DNA of 64,000 bases from Siminovitchia sediminis (GTDB lineage: Bacteria > Bacillota > Bacilli > Bacillales > Bacillaceae_C). Below, in pieces: positions 1-8,346 of this stretch (position 1 is its first letter; the number at the start of each line of letters is the position of its first letter). The notes under the pieces were generated by a model, which was given only the letters and a program-made list of their open reading frames with translations, did no database searches and was not told where the DNA came from. The stretch lies in the NCBI RefSeq assembly GCF_042680885.1, contig NZ_JBHUEO010000005.1, positions 248,001-312,000 on the forward strand. Direction: 5' to 3'. A program made the translations under genes and the position numbers.

Positions 1-51
1 AGGGGCTTTCTCTAAATAAATCCGAAGGAAGTGGTCTGAATTTTTAAAGAA

Positions 52-909
52 ATGCTGGTCCATTTGCACCATTGTCCCCAACTGGGCAATCATTCGTTAA
101 GAAACCTGCTTAGGCATGACCCGGCATTGGCCAATTTTCACTCCTATTCATCTTCTGTCCTACAACAAATCCTTCAATTAAAACCCTCATCTATGAAAAA
201 ATTTCTATATGAATTCAATACCATCGACATGAAAAGGATATTGGCAGTATACGATGCAAATTCCATCTCTGTCATAACTTTTCAGGATGAGGAATACCCG
301 GAAATTTTACGAGAAATTCATGATCCCCCGCTTATTCTCTATACGGTCGGAAATAAAGATCTCCTGCAAAAACCAGCAATCGCGATCGTGGGAGCAAGAA
401 CCGCAGATGATTATGCAAATACTGCAATTTCTTTATTGCTGCCCCCTTTAATTGAACAACAATTGGTTATTATTAGCGGCTTGGCAAAAGGGGCTGATAC
501 GATTGCTCATGAACAAACCATCTGTATGGATGGTAAAACCATTGGAGTACTGGCTGGAGGATTTTTTCACTTATATCCGCCGGAAAACAAGGTACTTGCT
601 GAACAAATGAAGAAAAATCATTTGATCCTTTCAGAATATCCCCCGATTTGGAAACCTCAAAAATGGCATTTTCCCATGAGAAACAGAATCATTAGCGGCC
701 TGGCACAAGGCACCGTCATCATTCAGGCAAAGGAAAAAAGCGGATCGCTGATCACAGCTGATTTTGCCTTGGAAGAAGGACGTGAGGTATTTGCAGTTCC
801 CGGTCCCATTAGTTCTCCGCTGTCTGCAGGAACAAACCGCTTGATTCAGCAAGGAGCTAAGCTTGTTACTTCGGGGCATGATATTCTGGAAGAGCTATAT
901 ATCAGTTGA
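52..909 (+). CDS. dprA: DNA-processing protein DprA/Smf
   Basis: 285-residue DprA: in the family it binds incoming single-stranded DNA and loads RecA during transformation. The Rossmann-like core is visible: GARTADDY, ISGLAKGADTIAHE, a GGFFHLYPPEN stretch, then the long C-terminal block with SEYPP, HFPMRNRIISGLA, IIQAKEKSGSLITA and EVFAVPG. Length is slightly below the 297 residues of B. subtilis DprA. An in-frame TGA at 37-39 bounds the reading frame upstream, so ATG 52 is the first possible ATG. The Shine-Dalgarno is weak (GAAGGAAG about 20 bases upstream). It precedes topA as in B. subtilis, where sucCD lies just upstream; no sucD coding sequence is visible in the first 51 bases. Confidence 0.95.
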   Translation: MLVHLHHCPQLGNHSLRNLLRHDPALANFHSYSSSVLQQILQLKPSSMKKFLYEFNTIDMKRILAVYDANSISVITFQDEEYPEILREIHDPPLILYTVGNKDLLQKPAIAIVGARTADDYANTAISLLLPPLIEQQLVIISGLAKGADTIAHEQTICMDGKTIGVLAGGFFHLYPPENKVLAEQMKKNHLILSEYPPIWKPQKWHFPMRNRIISGLAQGTVIIQAKEKSGSLITADFALEEGREVFAVPGPISSPLSAGTNRLIQQGAKLVTSGHDILEELYIS

Positions 910-1050
910 ACGTCAGCGGCTTGAAAAATCAAAAAAAACTTGCAATTTCAAGTAAAGTGGGATAGATTCATCAAAAGAAGCATAGAATGGGTATATTAAA
1001 CATGCACCATATATCTAATGACATTCAAACCAATTTGTGGTCCGCCAGAT

Positions 1051-1078
1051 CGGCACTTCGGTGCCGTGTTTTCTTTTA
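1051..1078 (+). terminator. Rho-independent terminator downstream of dprA
   Basis: Perfect 6-bp stem CGGCAC/GTGCCG closed by a TTCG tetraloop and followed by TGTTTTCTTTTA. It lies 141 bases after the dprA stop and just before the intergenic repeat array, so it probably ends the dprA transcript. Confidence 0.85.
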
Positions 1079-1098
1079 TTTTCGCAGGAGGCAGGCGT

Positions 1099-1359
1099 CC
1101 TCCGCTTTTCTATTGTCCAGCTGCGGCGCCTAGTCCCTCGAGGTCATAAGCCAGTCGCTTTAGAAGGCAAACTGCGCCTTCGTCAGCGCCAGTCTTATGC
1201 TTGTCGGGGCTGGGCAAGGCGCCTCCGCTTTTCGGTTGTCCAGCTGCGGCCGCCATCGGCTCGAGGTCGCTTCGGTCCAGTCAATGAAGTCTGAAGAACG
1301 ACTTCATTATCTGGCCCTCCAGCGCAAGTCGCCGATAGGCAGGCGTCCTCCGCTTTTCT
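1099..1359. repeat. Intergenic repeat array, locus 1 (dprA-topA)
   Basis: Two full units begin with CCTCCGCTTTTC at 1099 and 1222, and a truncated third begins at 1347 (periods 123 and 125). Each full unit continues with TTGTCCAGCTGCGGC and an inner hairpin: GAAGGC/GCCTTC (1163-1168/1176-1181) in the first, AATGAAGT/ACTTCATT (1283-1290/1301-1308) in the second. The second stem is extended by CCAG/CTGG (1277-1280/1311-1314). Related arrays lie at 31.6 and 57.1 kb. The short open frames over this stretch follow the repeat rather than any protein family. This is the only content of the 910-1449 gap apart from the dprA terminator and the topA promoter. Confidence 0.85.
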
Positions 1360-1382
1360 GATACCCTGTTCTATTTCTTTCG

Positions 1383-1410
1383 TTGACAAACATATCATAC
1401 AACGTATAAG
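1383..1410 (+). promoter_or_regulatory. Vegetative (SigA-type) promoter of topA
   Basis: TTGACA at 1383-1388 (perfect -35), a 16-base spacer and TATAAG at 1405-1410 (5 of 6 to TATAAT). The predicted start is about 1417, some 33 bases before the topA ATG. The repeat array ends 23 bases upstream of the -35. Confidence 0.75.
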
Positions 1411-1449
1411 ATTTAATCTACTGAATTAACCTCTGGGGAGGATTTTTGC

Positions 1450-3525
1450 ATGTCGGATTATTTAGTAATAGTGGAATCGCCTGCAAAGGCGAAGACCATT
1501 GAACGATATTTAGGAAAAAAATATAAAGTGAAAGCATCCATGGGGCATGTCATTGATTTGCCGAAAAGCCAAACGGGTGTGGATGTTGAAAATAATTTTA
1601 AACCGAAATATATTACAATTAGGGGAAAAGGACCTGTTTTAAAAGAATTAAAAACGGCAGCCAAAAAAGCCAAGAAAGTATATTTGGCCGCTGACCCGGA
1701 CAGAGAAGGGGAAGCCATCGCCTGGCATTTGGCTAATAGCCTTGATATTGATATTCATTCAGACTGCCGCGTGATTTTTAATGAAATTACAAAAGATGCC
1801 ATTAAAGAATCATTTAAACATCCGCGTCCTATTAACATGAACCTGGTGGATGCGCAGCAGGCGAGGAGAATTTTAGACAGACTTGTAGGATACAATATAA
1901 GCCCGCTTTTATGGAAAAAAGTGAAAAAAGGACTGAGTGCCGGCAGAGTTCAGTCCGTAGCCGTACGTTTGATCATTGACAGGGAAAATGAGATTAAAAA
2001 CTTTGTCCCTGAAGAGTACTGGTCGATCGAGGGTTTGTTTAAAAAGGGAAAAGATACCTTTCAGGCTGCATTTTACGGGATTAATGACAAGAAGAAGAAG
2101 CTTCAGTCCGAAGAGGATGTTCAAGAAATACTGGGAAAATTAGAGGGAAACACATTCATTGTTCAATCGGTGACAAAAAAAGAAAGAAAAAGAAACCCGG
2201 CCCGTCCCTTTACCACTTCTTCCCTTCAGCAGGAAGCCGCAAGGAAGCTGAACTTCAGAGCTAAAAAAACCATGATGCTTGCTCAGCAATTATATGAAGG
2301 TATTGATATCGGCAAAGAAGGAACGGTTGGTTTAATTACTTACATGAGAACGGATTCTACCAGGGTATCTGAGATTGCTGTCAAAGAAGCTGCAGAATAT
2401 ATTACTTCCCAATACGGAAAAGAATATGTGGCTTCAGGAATACGTAAAGAGAAGAAGAATGCCAATGCTCAGGATGCCCATGAAGCCATCCGTCCTACAA
2501 GTACCATGCGGGCTCCGGGTGCGTTAAAAGCTTATTTAAGCAGGGATCAGCTAAGATTGTACAGGCTTATTTGGGAGCGTTTCGTTGCCAGCCAGATGGC
2601 TCCTGCTGTAATGGATACCGTGACAGTCAATATGGTTAATAATGGTGTGACCTTTCGTGCCAATGGTTCCCAAATTAAATTTCAAGGGTTTATGAAAGTA
2701 TATGTCGAAGGTACGGATGATCAATCAGAGGAAAAAGAAAATGTCCTGCCTGCTTTTTTGGAAGGTGAAAAGGTTCAATCTGAGAAAATCAATCCTAAAC
2801 AGCACTTTACCCAACCGCCTCCAAGATATACAGAAGCAAGGCTGGTTAAGACTTTGGAAGAACTGGGAATCGGAAGACCGTCAACCTATGCCCCCACGTT
2901 GGATACCATTCAAAGACGGGGATATGTTGCTCTGGATAACAAACGTTTTGTACCTACAGAATTAGGTGAAGTTGTCATTGAACTGATGATGGAATTCTTT
3001 CCGGACATCCTGGACGTTGAATTTACTGCAAATATGGAAAACAATCTTGACGAAATCGAAGAAGGCCAAGCCGAATGGGTAAAAATTATCGATGATTTTT
3101 ATCAAAACTTCGAGAAAAGCTTAAAAATAGCAGAATCTGAAATGAGAGAAGTAGAAATAAAAGACGAATATGCCGGGGAAGACTGCGAAAAGTGTGGGAA
3201 TCCCATGGTCATTAAGATGGGGCGTTTCGGCAAATTTATGGCGTGCAGCAATTTTCCTGACTGCAGAAATACAAAAGCCATTGTCAAAGAGATTGGCGTG
3301 AAATGTCCATCATGTAAAGAAGGGAATGTCATTGAACGAAAAAGCAAGAAAAAGCGAATTTTCTATGGGTGTGACCGTTATCCGGAATGCGATTTTCTGT
3401 CATGGGATAAACCGATCAACCGTACTTGTCCGAAATGTGATCATATCCTTGTAGAGAAAAAGCTTAAAAAAGGAAAACAGATACAATGTGTTCATTGTGA
3501 TTACAAAGAGAAGCTCCAACAGTAA
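1450..3525 (+). CDS. topA: DNA topoisomerase I
   Basis: 691-residue type IA topoisomerase that relaxes negative supercoils. The N-terminal Toprim domain (about residues 4-115) has YLVIVESPAKAKTIE and the acidic ADPDREGEAIAWH motif. The catalytic tyrosine is Y298 in LITYMRTDSTR. Near the C-terminus are three four-cysteine zinc-finger repeats: CEKCGNP...CSNFPDC, CPSCKEG...CDRYPEC and CPKCDHI...CVHC. Length matches B. subtilis TopA (691). The ATG follows GGGGAGG at a normal distance and has its own promoter at 1383-1410. Confidence 0.98.
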   Translation: MSDYLVIVESPAKAKTIERYLGKKYKVKASMGHVIDLPKSQTGVDVENNFKPKYITIRGKGPVLKELKTAAKKAKKVYLAADPDREGEAIAWHLANSLDIDIHSDCRVIFNEITKDAIKESFKHPRPINMNLVDAQQARRILDRLVGYNISPLLWKKVKKGLSAGRVQSVAVRLIIDRENEIKNFVPEEYWSIEGLFKKGKDTFQAAFYGINDKKKKLQSEEDVQEILGKLEGNTFIVQSVTKKERKRNPARPFTTSSLQQEAARKLNFRAKKTMMLAQQLYEGIDIGKEGTVGLITYMRTDSTRVSEIAVKEAAEYITSQYGKEYVASGIRKEKKNANAQDAHEAIRPTSTMRAPGALKAYLSRDQLRLYRLIWERFVASQMAPAVMDTVTVNMVNNGVTFRANGSQIKFQGFMKVYVEGTDDQSEEKENVLPAFLEGEKVQSEKINPKQHFTQPPPRYTEARLVKTLEELGIGRPSTYAPTLDTIQRRGYVALDNKRFVPTELGEVVIELMMEFFPDILDVEFTANMENNLDEIEEGQAEWVKIIDDFYQNFEKSLKIAESEMREVEIKDEYAGEDCEKCGNPMVIKMGRFGKFMACSNFPDCRNTKAIVKEIGVKCPSCKEGNVIERKSKKKRIFYGCDRYPECDFLSWDKPINRTCPKCDHILVEKKLKKGKQIQCVHCDYKEKLQQ

Positions 3526-3554
3526 GGAAAAAGCCATAAGTATAAGACAACCGC

Positions 3555-3583
3555 GGAAGAAGGCAATTTGTCTTCTTCTTTCA
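3555..3583 (+). terminator. Probable terminator of topA
   Basis: Stem GAAGAAG (3556-3562) and CTTCTTC (3572-3578) with a 9-base loop, followed by TTTCATT, 31 bases after the topA stop. The T tract is short, so strength is uncertain. Confidence 0.55.
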
Positions 3584-3857
3584 TTCGCAAGGGGCCCGGG
3601 CTGAATTGACAACAGATACAATGTGGCAGTCGGCCAAAGGCGGGATGCACGATACGATACTGTCTGATCATGACAAGCGGCTTATTTCCTGAGGAGCATG
3701 TTGTCAGGAATGCTGGAGATCCGGAGCTGCTGTCAAGACCATCCGGTAACTTGCTCAGGTACCTGTGGTGTCAACTCCCGGAGATATCCATAAAGGAATG
3801 TTCCTCCTGACCCTATGCGCCTGGAACACATATGAGATACGTCCGATAAAGAGGGAT
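3584..3857 (+). other. GC-rich non-coding stretch between two terminators; possible small RNA
   Basis: This is most of the topA-trmFO gap. It is visibly more GC-rich than the AT-rich flank after 3890 and holds no gene that I recognise. Short inverted repeats occur: TTCCTGA/TCAGGAA (3687-3693/3705-3711) and AGGAA/TTCCT (3794-3804). It ends at a good terminator (3858-3889), although topA already has one at 3555-3583, which implies a separate short transcript. A 46-codon frame (ATG 3670 to TGA 3808-3810) has no visible ribosome binding site. A TTGACA occurs at 3606-3611 but no good -10 follows. Function unknown. Confidence 0.3.
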
Positions 3858-3889
3858 AAGGTGAGTGCCAAAAGCGCTCACCTTTTCTT
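3858..3889 (+). terminator. Rho-independent terminator upstream of trmFO
   Basis: Stem AAGGTGAG (3858-3865) and CTCACCTT (3877-3884), with an inner GC/GC pair after one mismatch and a CAAAA loop, followed by TTCTTAA. No gene lies directly upstream. Confidence 0.75.
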
Positions 3890-4014
3890 AAGCTTAAAAT
3901 AATCAATAGAGAAGTGCGCTTTGTTTTTAATTATTATTTGTTTAGGGTAAAATGCTATAGGGTTCATGAATATGAAATTGTGAAATATTGATCATACATT
4001 TGGAGGTACTGCCC

Positions 4015-5316
4015 ATGCAATCTGTCAATGTAGTAGGTGCGGGATTGGCCGGAAGCGAAGCAGCCTGGCAACTGGCCAAAAGAGGCATCTCAGTGCACTT
4101 ATATGAAATGAGACCGGTTAAACAAACGCCTGCCCATCATACAGACAAGTTTGCCGAGCTTGTTTGTTCCAACTCACTAAGAGCGAACTCTCTTACGAAT
4201 GCAGTCGGTGTGTTAAAAGAGGAAATGAGAACAATGGATTCCTTGGTGATTAAAGCAGCCGATCAATCATCAGTTCCGGCAGGGGGAGCTCTTGCTGTTG
4301 ACAGGCACGACTTTGCGGGATTTATTACTGAACAGCTTCGGAATCATCCGCTCATTACGGTTCACAATGAGGAAATCACTGATATTCCATCCGGTATTAC
4401 GATCATTGCCACAGGACCACTGACGAGTGACAGCCTGTCACAGAAGCTGAAACAGCTGACGGGGGAGGAACATTTGTATTTTTATGATGCTGCTGCTCCT
4501 ATCATTGAGAAAGACAGCATAAATATGGATAAAGTTTATTTAAAATCCCGTTATGATAAAGGGGAAGCAGCTTACCTGAACTGTCCGATGAATGAAGAAG
4601 AGTTCGACCGATTTTATGATGCCCTTATACAGGCAGAAACTGTTCCGCTTAAAGAATTTGAAAAGGAGATCTTCTTTGAGGGGTGCATGCCCATAGAAGT
4701 GATGGCAAAAAGAGGAAAAAAGACAATGCTTTTCGGACCTTTAAAGCCGGTAGGTTTGGAGGATCCCAGAACAGGTAAAATCCCTTATGCTGTTGTACAG
4801 CTCCGTCAAGACGATGCTGCGGGAACTTTGTATAATATGGTAGGATTTCAGACTCATCTCAAATGGGGTCCACAAAAGGAAGTCATCCGTCTTATTCCTG
4901 GACTGGAGGACGTAGAGATCGTTCGTTATGGTGTAATGCACCGCAATACATTTATTAATTCTCCGAAAGTGCTGAAAGCAACATATCAAACTAAAGAAAG
5001 ACCAGACCTGTTCTTTGCGGGGCAAATGACTGGTGTGGAAGGGTATGTGGAATCTGCAGCCAGCGGTTTGGCTGCCGGCTTGAACGCATCTTTACTGACC
5101 CTGGGCAAAGAGCCGGTTGCATTCCCAAAAGAAACCATGATTGGCAGCATGGCGCACTACATTACATCAACTGGCGCCAAAAACTTCCAGCCTATGAATG
5201 TTAATTTTGGGTTATTGCCGCCTTTGGAGGAAAAAATCAGGAACAAGAAACAGAAAAATGAAAAGTATGCTGAACGTGCCATGAATATAATTCAAAACTT
5301 TTCGAAAACTTTATAA
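4015..5316 (+). CDS. trmFO: tRNA (uracil-5-)-methyltransferase, folate/FAD-dependent
   Basis: 433-residue TrmFO (formerly Gid), which makes m5U54 in tRNA with methylenetetrahydrofolate and FADH2 in Gram-positive bacteria. The N-terminal dinucleotide-binding motif is VVGAGLAGSEAAWQLA. Family stretches include YEMRPVKQTPAHHT, ELVCSNSLRANSLTNAVGVLKEEMR and GQMTGVEGYVESAASGLAAG. ATG 4015 was chosen because TGGAGG (4001-4006) lies 8 bases before it and the product then starts just before the FAD motif; an in-frame TTG at 3988 has no ribosome binding site. B. subtilis TrmFO is 435 residues. Confidence 0.97.
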   Translation: MQSVNVVGAGLAGSEAAWQLAKRGISVHLYEMRPVKQTPAHHTDKFAELVCSNSLRANSLTNAVGVLKEEMRTMDSLVIKAADQSSVPAGGALAVDRHDFAGFITEQLRNHPLITVHNEEITDIPSGITIIATGPLTSDSLSQKLKQLTGEEHLYFYDAAAPIIEKDSINMDKVYLKSRYDKGEAAYLNCPMNEEEFDRFYDALIQAETVPLKEFEKEIFFEGCMPIEVMAKRGKKTMLFGPLKPVGLEDPRTGKIPYAVVQLRQDDAAGTLYNMVGFQTHLKWGPQKEVIRLIPGLEDVEIVRYGVMHRNTFINSPKVLKATYQTKERPDLFFAGQMTGVEGYVESAASGLAAGLNASLLTLGKEPVAFPKETMIGSMAHYITSTGAKNFQPMNVNFGLLPPLEEKIRNKKQKNEKYAERAMNIIQNFSKTL

Positions 5317-5323
5317 AAATTCT

Positions 5324-5352
5324 TTGCAAGGCAAAATGGATTGTGATAATAT
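5324..5352 (+). promoter_or_regulatory. Possible promoter of the xerC-hslVU-codY operon
   Basis: TTGCAA (5324-5329), a 17-base spacer and TAATAT (5347-5352), 28 bases before the xerC ATG. The equivalent operon in B. subtilis has a promoter at this position. Both boxes are imperfect (4 of 6). Confidence 0.4.
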
Positions 5353-5380
5353 TTAGAAGGCTCAAAATCGAGGTGGCGAG

Positions 5381-6280
5381 ATGAAGGAAGAAACCGCTAT
5401 TGCAAAGAACAAGTTTTTGGAATACTTGCAGATCGAGAAAAACTATTCATCTTATACCATAGAATTTTATCAAAAGGATGTAGAGCATTTCATATCATTT
5501 ATGATTGAACAATGTATCGAAACACTGGATCAAGTAGAATATTTCGATGCCCGTTTGTATGTAACCTCATTGTTTGAGCAGAAATATGCCAGAACGAGTG
5601 CTTCGAGAAAAATATCCAGTCTTCGCAGTTTTTTTAAGTTTTTATTGAGAGAAAAAGTTGTACATGACAATCCTTTTGCATTGGTCATTCAGCCTAAGAA
5701 GGGAAGAAAGCTGCCAAGTTTTTTGTATGAGGAGGAAATGAATCAATTATTTGCTTCCTGTGATACTTCCACACCTTTGGGATTACGTAATCTTGCCCTA
5801 ATGGAATTACTATACGCAACCGGGATCAGGGTAAGTGAGTGTGCAAACATTCAAATAAATGATCTGGATTTGGAACTATCAACATTATTGGTAAAAGGAA
5901 AAGGGAGAAAAGAACGGTATGTTCCCTTTGGTGCATTTGCAGCGGAATCAATTGAGTCTTATCTGGGCCATGCAAGGGGAAAATTGATCGGAAGTTCGGA
6001 ACACCCATATGTATTTGTTAATGCAAGAGGAGGCCCGTTAACCGCAAGAGGAATTCGCTATATTCTAAATGATATAATGAATAAAGCTTCTATGTCGGGA
6101 AAGATTCATCCTCATATGTTTAGACACAGCTTTGCAACACACATGCTCAATAATGGGGCAGACATGAGAACGGTTCAGGAATTATTGGGGCATTCTCACT
6201 TGTCATCCACACAGGTTTATACGCATGTTACAAAGGATCATTTGCGAAAAACGTATATGAATAGCCATCCACGGGCTTGA
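5381..6280 (+). CDS. xerC: Tyrosine recombinase XerC (CodV)
   Basis: 299-residue tyrosine recombinase that resolves chromosome dimers with XerD at dif. An N-terminal SAM-like core-binding domain (about 1-95) is followed by the catalytic domain. All six active-site residues are present: R150 (GIRVSE), K174 (GKGRKE), H245 and R248 (HMFRHSFATH), H271 (LLGHSH) and nucleophile Y280 (VYTHV). ATG 5381 follows GAGGTGG. It is first gene of the operon equivalent to B. subtilis codV-clpQ-clpY-codY. Confidence 0.96.
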   Translation: MKEETAIAKNKFLEYLQIEKNYSSYTIEFYQKDVEHFISFMIEQCIETLDQVEYFDARLYVTSLFEQKYARTSASRKISSLRSFFKFLLREKVVHDNPFALVIQPKKGRKLPSFLYEEEMNQLFASCDTSTPLGLRNLALMELLYATGIRVSECANIQINDLDLELSTLLVKGKGRKERYVPFGAFAAESIESYLGHARGKLIGSSEHPYVFVNARGGPLTARGIRYILNDIMNKASMSGKIHPHMFRHSFATHMLNNGADMRTVQELLGHSHLSSTQVYTHVTKDHLRKTYMNSHPRA

Positions 6281-6299
6281 TTGAGCAAGGAGGGACAGA

Positions 6300-6842
6300 A
6301 TGGAGCAATTTCATGCAACAACCATTTTCGCTGTTCACCACAAAGGGAAAAGTGCTATGGCGGGAGACGGACAGGTTACATTTGGAGAAGCAGTGGTCAT
6401 GAAGCATACTGCCCGCAAAGTCAGAAAACTATTTAACGGAAAAGTGCTGGCAGGATTTGCCGGCTCTGTAGCTGATGCTTTTACACTCTTTGAAAAATTT
6501 GAAGGCAAGCTTGAGCAGTATAATGGCAACCTTCCCCGGGCTGCAGTTGAATTGGCAAAAGAGTGGAGAAGTGACAAAGTGTTAAGAAAACTTGAGGCGA
6601 TGTTGATTGTCATGGATACATCGAATCTTCTGCTGATTTCTGGAACGGGTGAGGTCATTGAGCCGGACGATGGTATTTTGGCTATCGGTTCTGGGGGGAA
6701 TTATGCCCTTGCAGCAGGACGTGCGTTCAAACATTATGCAGCAGAACAAATGAGTGCAAAGGACATGGCAAAAGCTGCACTGGAAATTGCTGCAGACATA
6801 TGCGTCTACACAAATCGACAAATTATTGTCGAAGAATTGTAA
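6300..6842 (+). CDS. hslV: ATP-dependent protease peptidase subunit HslV (ClpQ)
   Basis: 180-residue proteasome-like peptidase that forms HslVU with the adjacent ATPase. Core motifs ATTIFAV, MAGDGQVTFG and GSGGNYALAAGRA are clear. The N-terminus is MEQFHATTIF: position 2 is glutamate. B. subtilis CodW (MSSFHATT, from memory) exposes Ser2 after methionine removal, and proteobacterial HslV exposes Thr directly after Met. Here the canonical threonine is residue 7, so a nucleophile would need removal of six residues. ATG 6300 follows AAGGAGGG at 6 bases, so misplacement of the start is unlikely. Confidence 0.96.
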   Translation: MEQFHATTIFAVHHKGKSAMAGDGQVTFGEAVVMKHTARKVRKLFNGKVLAGFAGSVADAFTLFEKFEGKLEQYNGNLPRAAVELAKEWRSDKVLRKLEAMLIVMDTSNLLLISGTGEVIEPDDGILAIGSGGNYALAAGRAFKHYAAEQMSAKDMAKAALEIAADICVYTNRQIIVEEL

Positions 6843-6886
6843 CACATGTTGACGATGGAATGAGTTACTGTAAAGGAGGGACTATT

Positions 6887-8299
6887 TTGCCAGTCATGAA
6901 GAAAGGCTCAGAAATGACGCCTAGGCAAATTGTTGATAAGCTGGATCAATATATTGTCGGTCAGAGGGAAGCAAAACGGGCAGTGGCTGTAGCCCTTCGA
7001 AACCGATATCGCCGCAGTCTTTTAAGCGAGGACATACGAGACGAGATTATCCCAAAGAATATTTTAATGATGGGACCAACGGGTGTGGGAAAGACTGAGA
7101 TTGCCCGCCGGCTTGCTAAAATGGTCGGTGCTCCGTTTGTTAAAGTAGAAGCAACCAAATTTACAGAAGTGGGCTATGTGGGACGTGATGTAGAGTCTAT
7201 GGTCCGTGATCTGGCTGAAACCTCTATTCGAATCGTGAAAGAAGAAAAGATGGAGGAAGTAAAGGAACAGGCTGAGAAACAAGCGAATAAAAGGCTGGTG
7301 GAGCTGCTTGTACCAAAGAAAAAGAAAGCTGAGAACTTTAAAAATCCGTTTGAAATGATCTTTGGCGGTAACCAGCAGTCTGAGAGTTCCGTTCAGGATG
7401 AGCAAGAAGACATAAGTATTAGGGAAAAAAGAAGAATGATTGAAGAGAAGCTTGCGCGAGGAGAACTTGAAAACGAAATGGTGCAAGTTGAGGTTGAAGA
7501 ACATCAGCCATCCATGTTTGATTTATTTCAAGGATCAGGAATGGAACAGATGGGTATGAATATGCAGGATGCCTTAAGCAGTCTCATGCCGAAGAAAATG
7601 AAGAAAAGAAAGCTTCCTGTTAAAGAAGCCCGCGTTGTTTTGACAAACGATGAAGCCCAAAAGCTTATTGATATGGATGAAGTAACGCAAATGGCCATCA
7701 CCAAAGCCGAGCAAACCGGGATCATTTTTATTGATGAAATCGATAAAATTGCAAGCAAGGGACAATCATCATCAGCGGATGTGTCCAGAGAAGGAGTCCA
7801 GAGAGATATCCTTCCAATTGTGGAAGGATCCACTGTGATGACAAAATATGGACCTATTAAAACGGATTATATTTTATTTATCGCTGCCGGGGCTTTCCAT
7901 ATGGCAAAGCCATCCGATTTAATCCCTGAACTGCAAGGTCGCTTTCCGATCCGGGTAGAGCTTGAAAAGCTGACAGCAGAAGACTTTTATAAAATACTCA
8001 CTGAGCCTGACAATGCGCTTATTAAACAATATTCAGCATTATTGGAAACAGAAGGTATACAAATAGAATTTTCTGACGATGCTATAACTAGGCTTGCAGA
8101 AATCGCCCATGATGTGAATCAAACTACGGATAACATTGGTGCGCGACGCCTGCACACAATTATGGAGAAACTGCTAGAAGATTTGTCCTTTGAAGCTCCG
8201 GACGTGACAATGGAGAAAGTGGAGATCACCGCACATTACGTTGATCAAAAACTTTCAGCAATTTCAAAAGACAAAGATTTGAGCCAGTTCATTTTATAG
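6887..8299 (+). CDS. hslU: ATP-dependent protease ATPase subunit HslU (ClpY)
   Basis: 470-residue AAA+ unfoldase that feeds substrates to HslV. Walker A is GPTGVGKT (residues 63-70) and Walker B is IIFIDEIDKIA. The intermediate domain is rich in charged residues and holds SMFDLFQGSGMEQMGMNMQD. The C-terminus DLSQFIL is the tail that docks into HslV. TTG 6887 was chosen because AAAGGAGGG ends six bases upstream; ATG 6896 is the alternative. The frame stays open back into hslV, but an overlapping start there has no ribosome binding site. Confidence 0.95.
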   Translation: MPVMKKGSEMTPRQIVDKLDQYIVGQREAKRAVAVALRNRYRRSLLSEDIRDEIIPKNILMMGPTGVGKTEIARRLAKMVGAPFVKVEATKFTEVGYVGRDVESMVRDLAETSIRIVKEEKMEEVKEQAEKQANKRLVELLVPKKKKAENFKNPFEMIFGGNQQSESSVQDEQEDISIREKRRMIEEKLARGELENEMVQVEVEEHQPSMFDLFQGSGMEQMGMNMQDALSSLMPKKMKKRKLPVKEARVVLTNDEAQKLIDMDEVTQMAITKAEQTGIIFIDEIDKIASKGQSSSADVSREGVQRDILPIVEGSTVMTKYGPIKTDYILFIAAGAFHMAKPSDLIPELQGRFPIRVELEKLTAEDFYKILTEPDNALIKQYSALLETEGIQIEFSDDAITRLAEIAHDVNQTTDNIGARRLHTIMEKLLEDLSFEAPDVTMEKVEITAHYVDQKLSAISKDKDLSQFIL

Positions 8300-8346
8300 G
8301 TATGAAATCCATCAATCTACATTTGAATATTTTAGGAGGAGAAACA

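Noticed and set aside
921..953. Inverted repeat CTTGAAA/TTTCAAG after dprA as a terminator
   Set aside because: Loop of about 19 bases and no T tract; the CGGCAC-TTCG-GTGCCG hairpin at 1051 is far better.
1037..1398. 85-codon + frame and 67-codon - frame between dprA and topA
   Set aside because: They follow the intergenic repeat units, overlap the terminator, and lack ribosome binding sites.
3670..3810. 46-codon + frame in the topA-trmFO gap
   Set aside because: No ribosome binding site or family match; reported only as part of a possible non-coding RNA.
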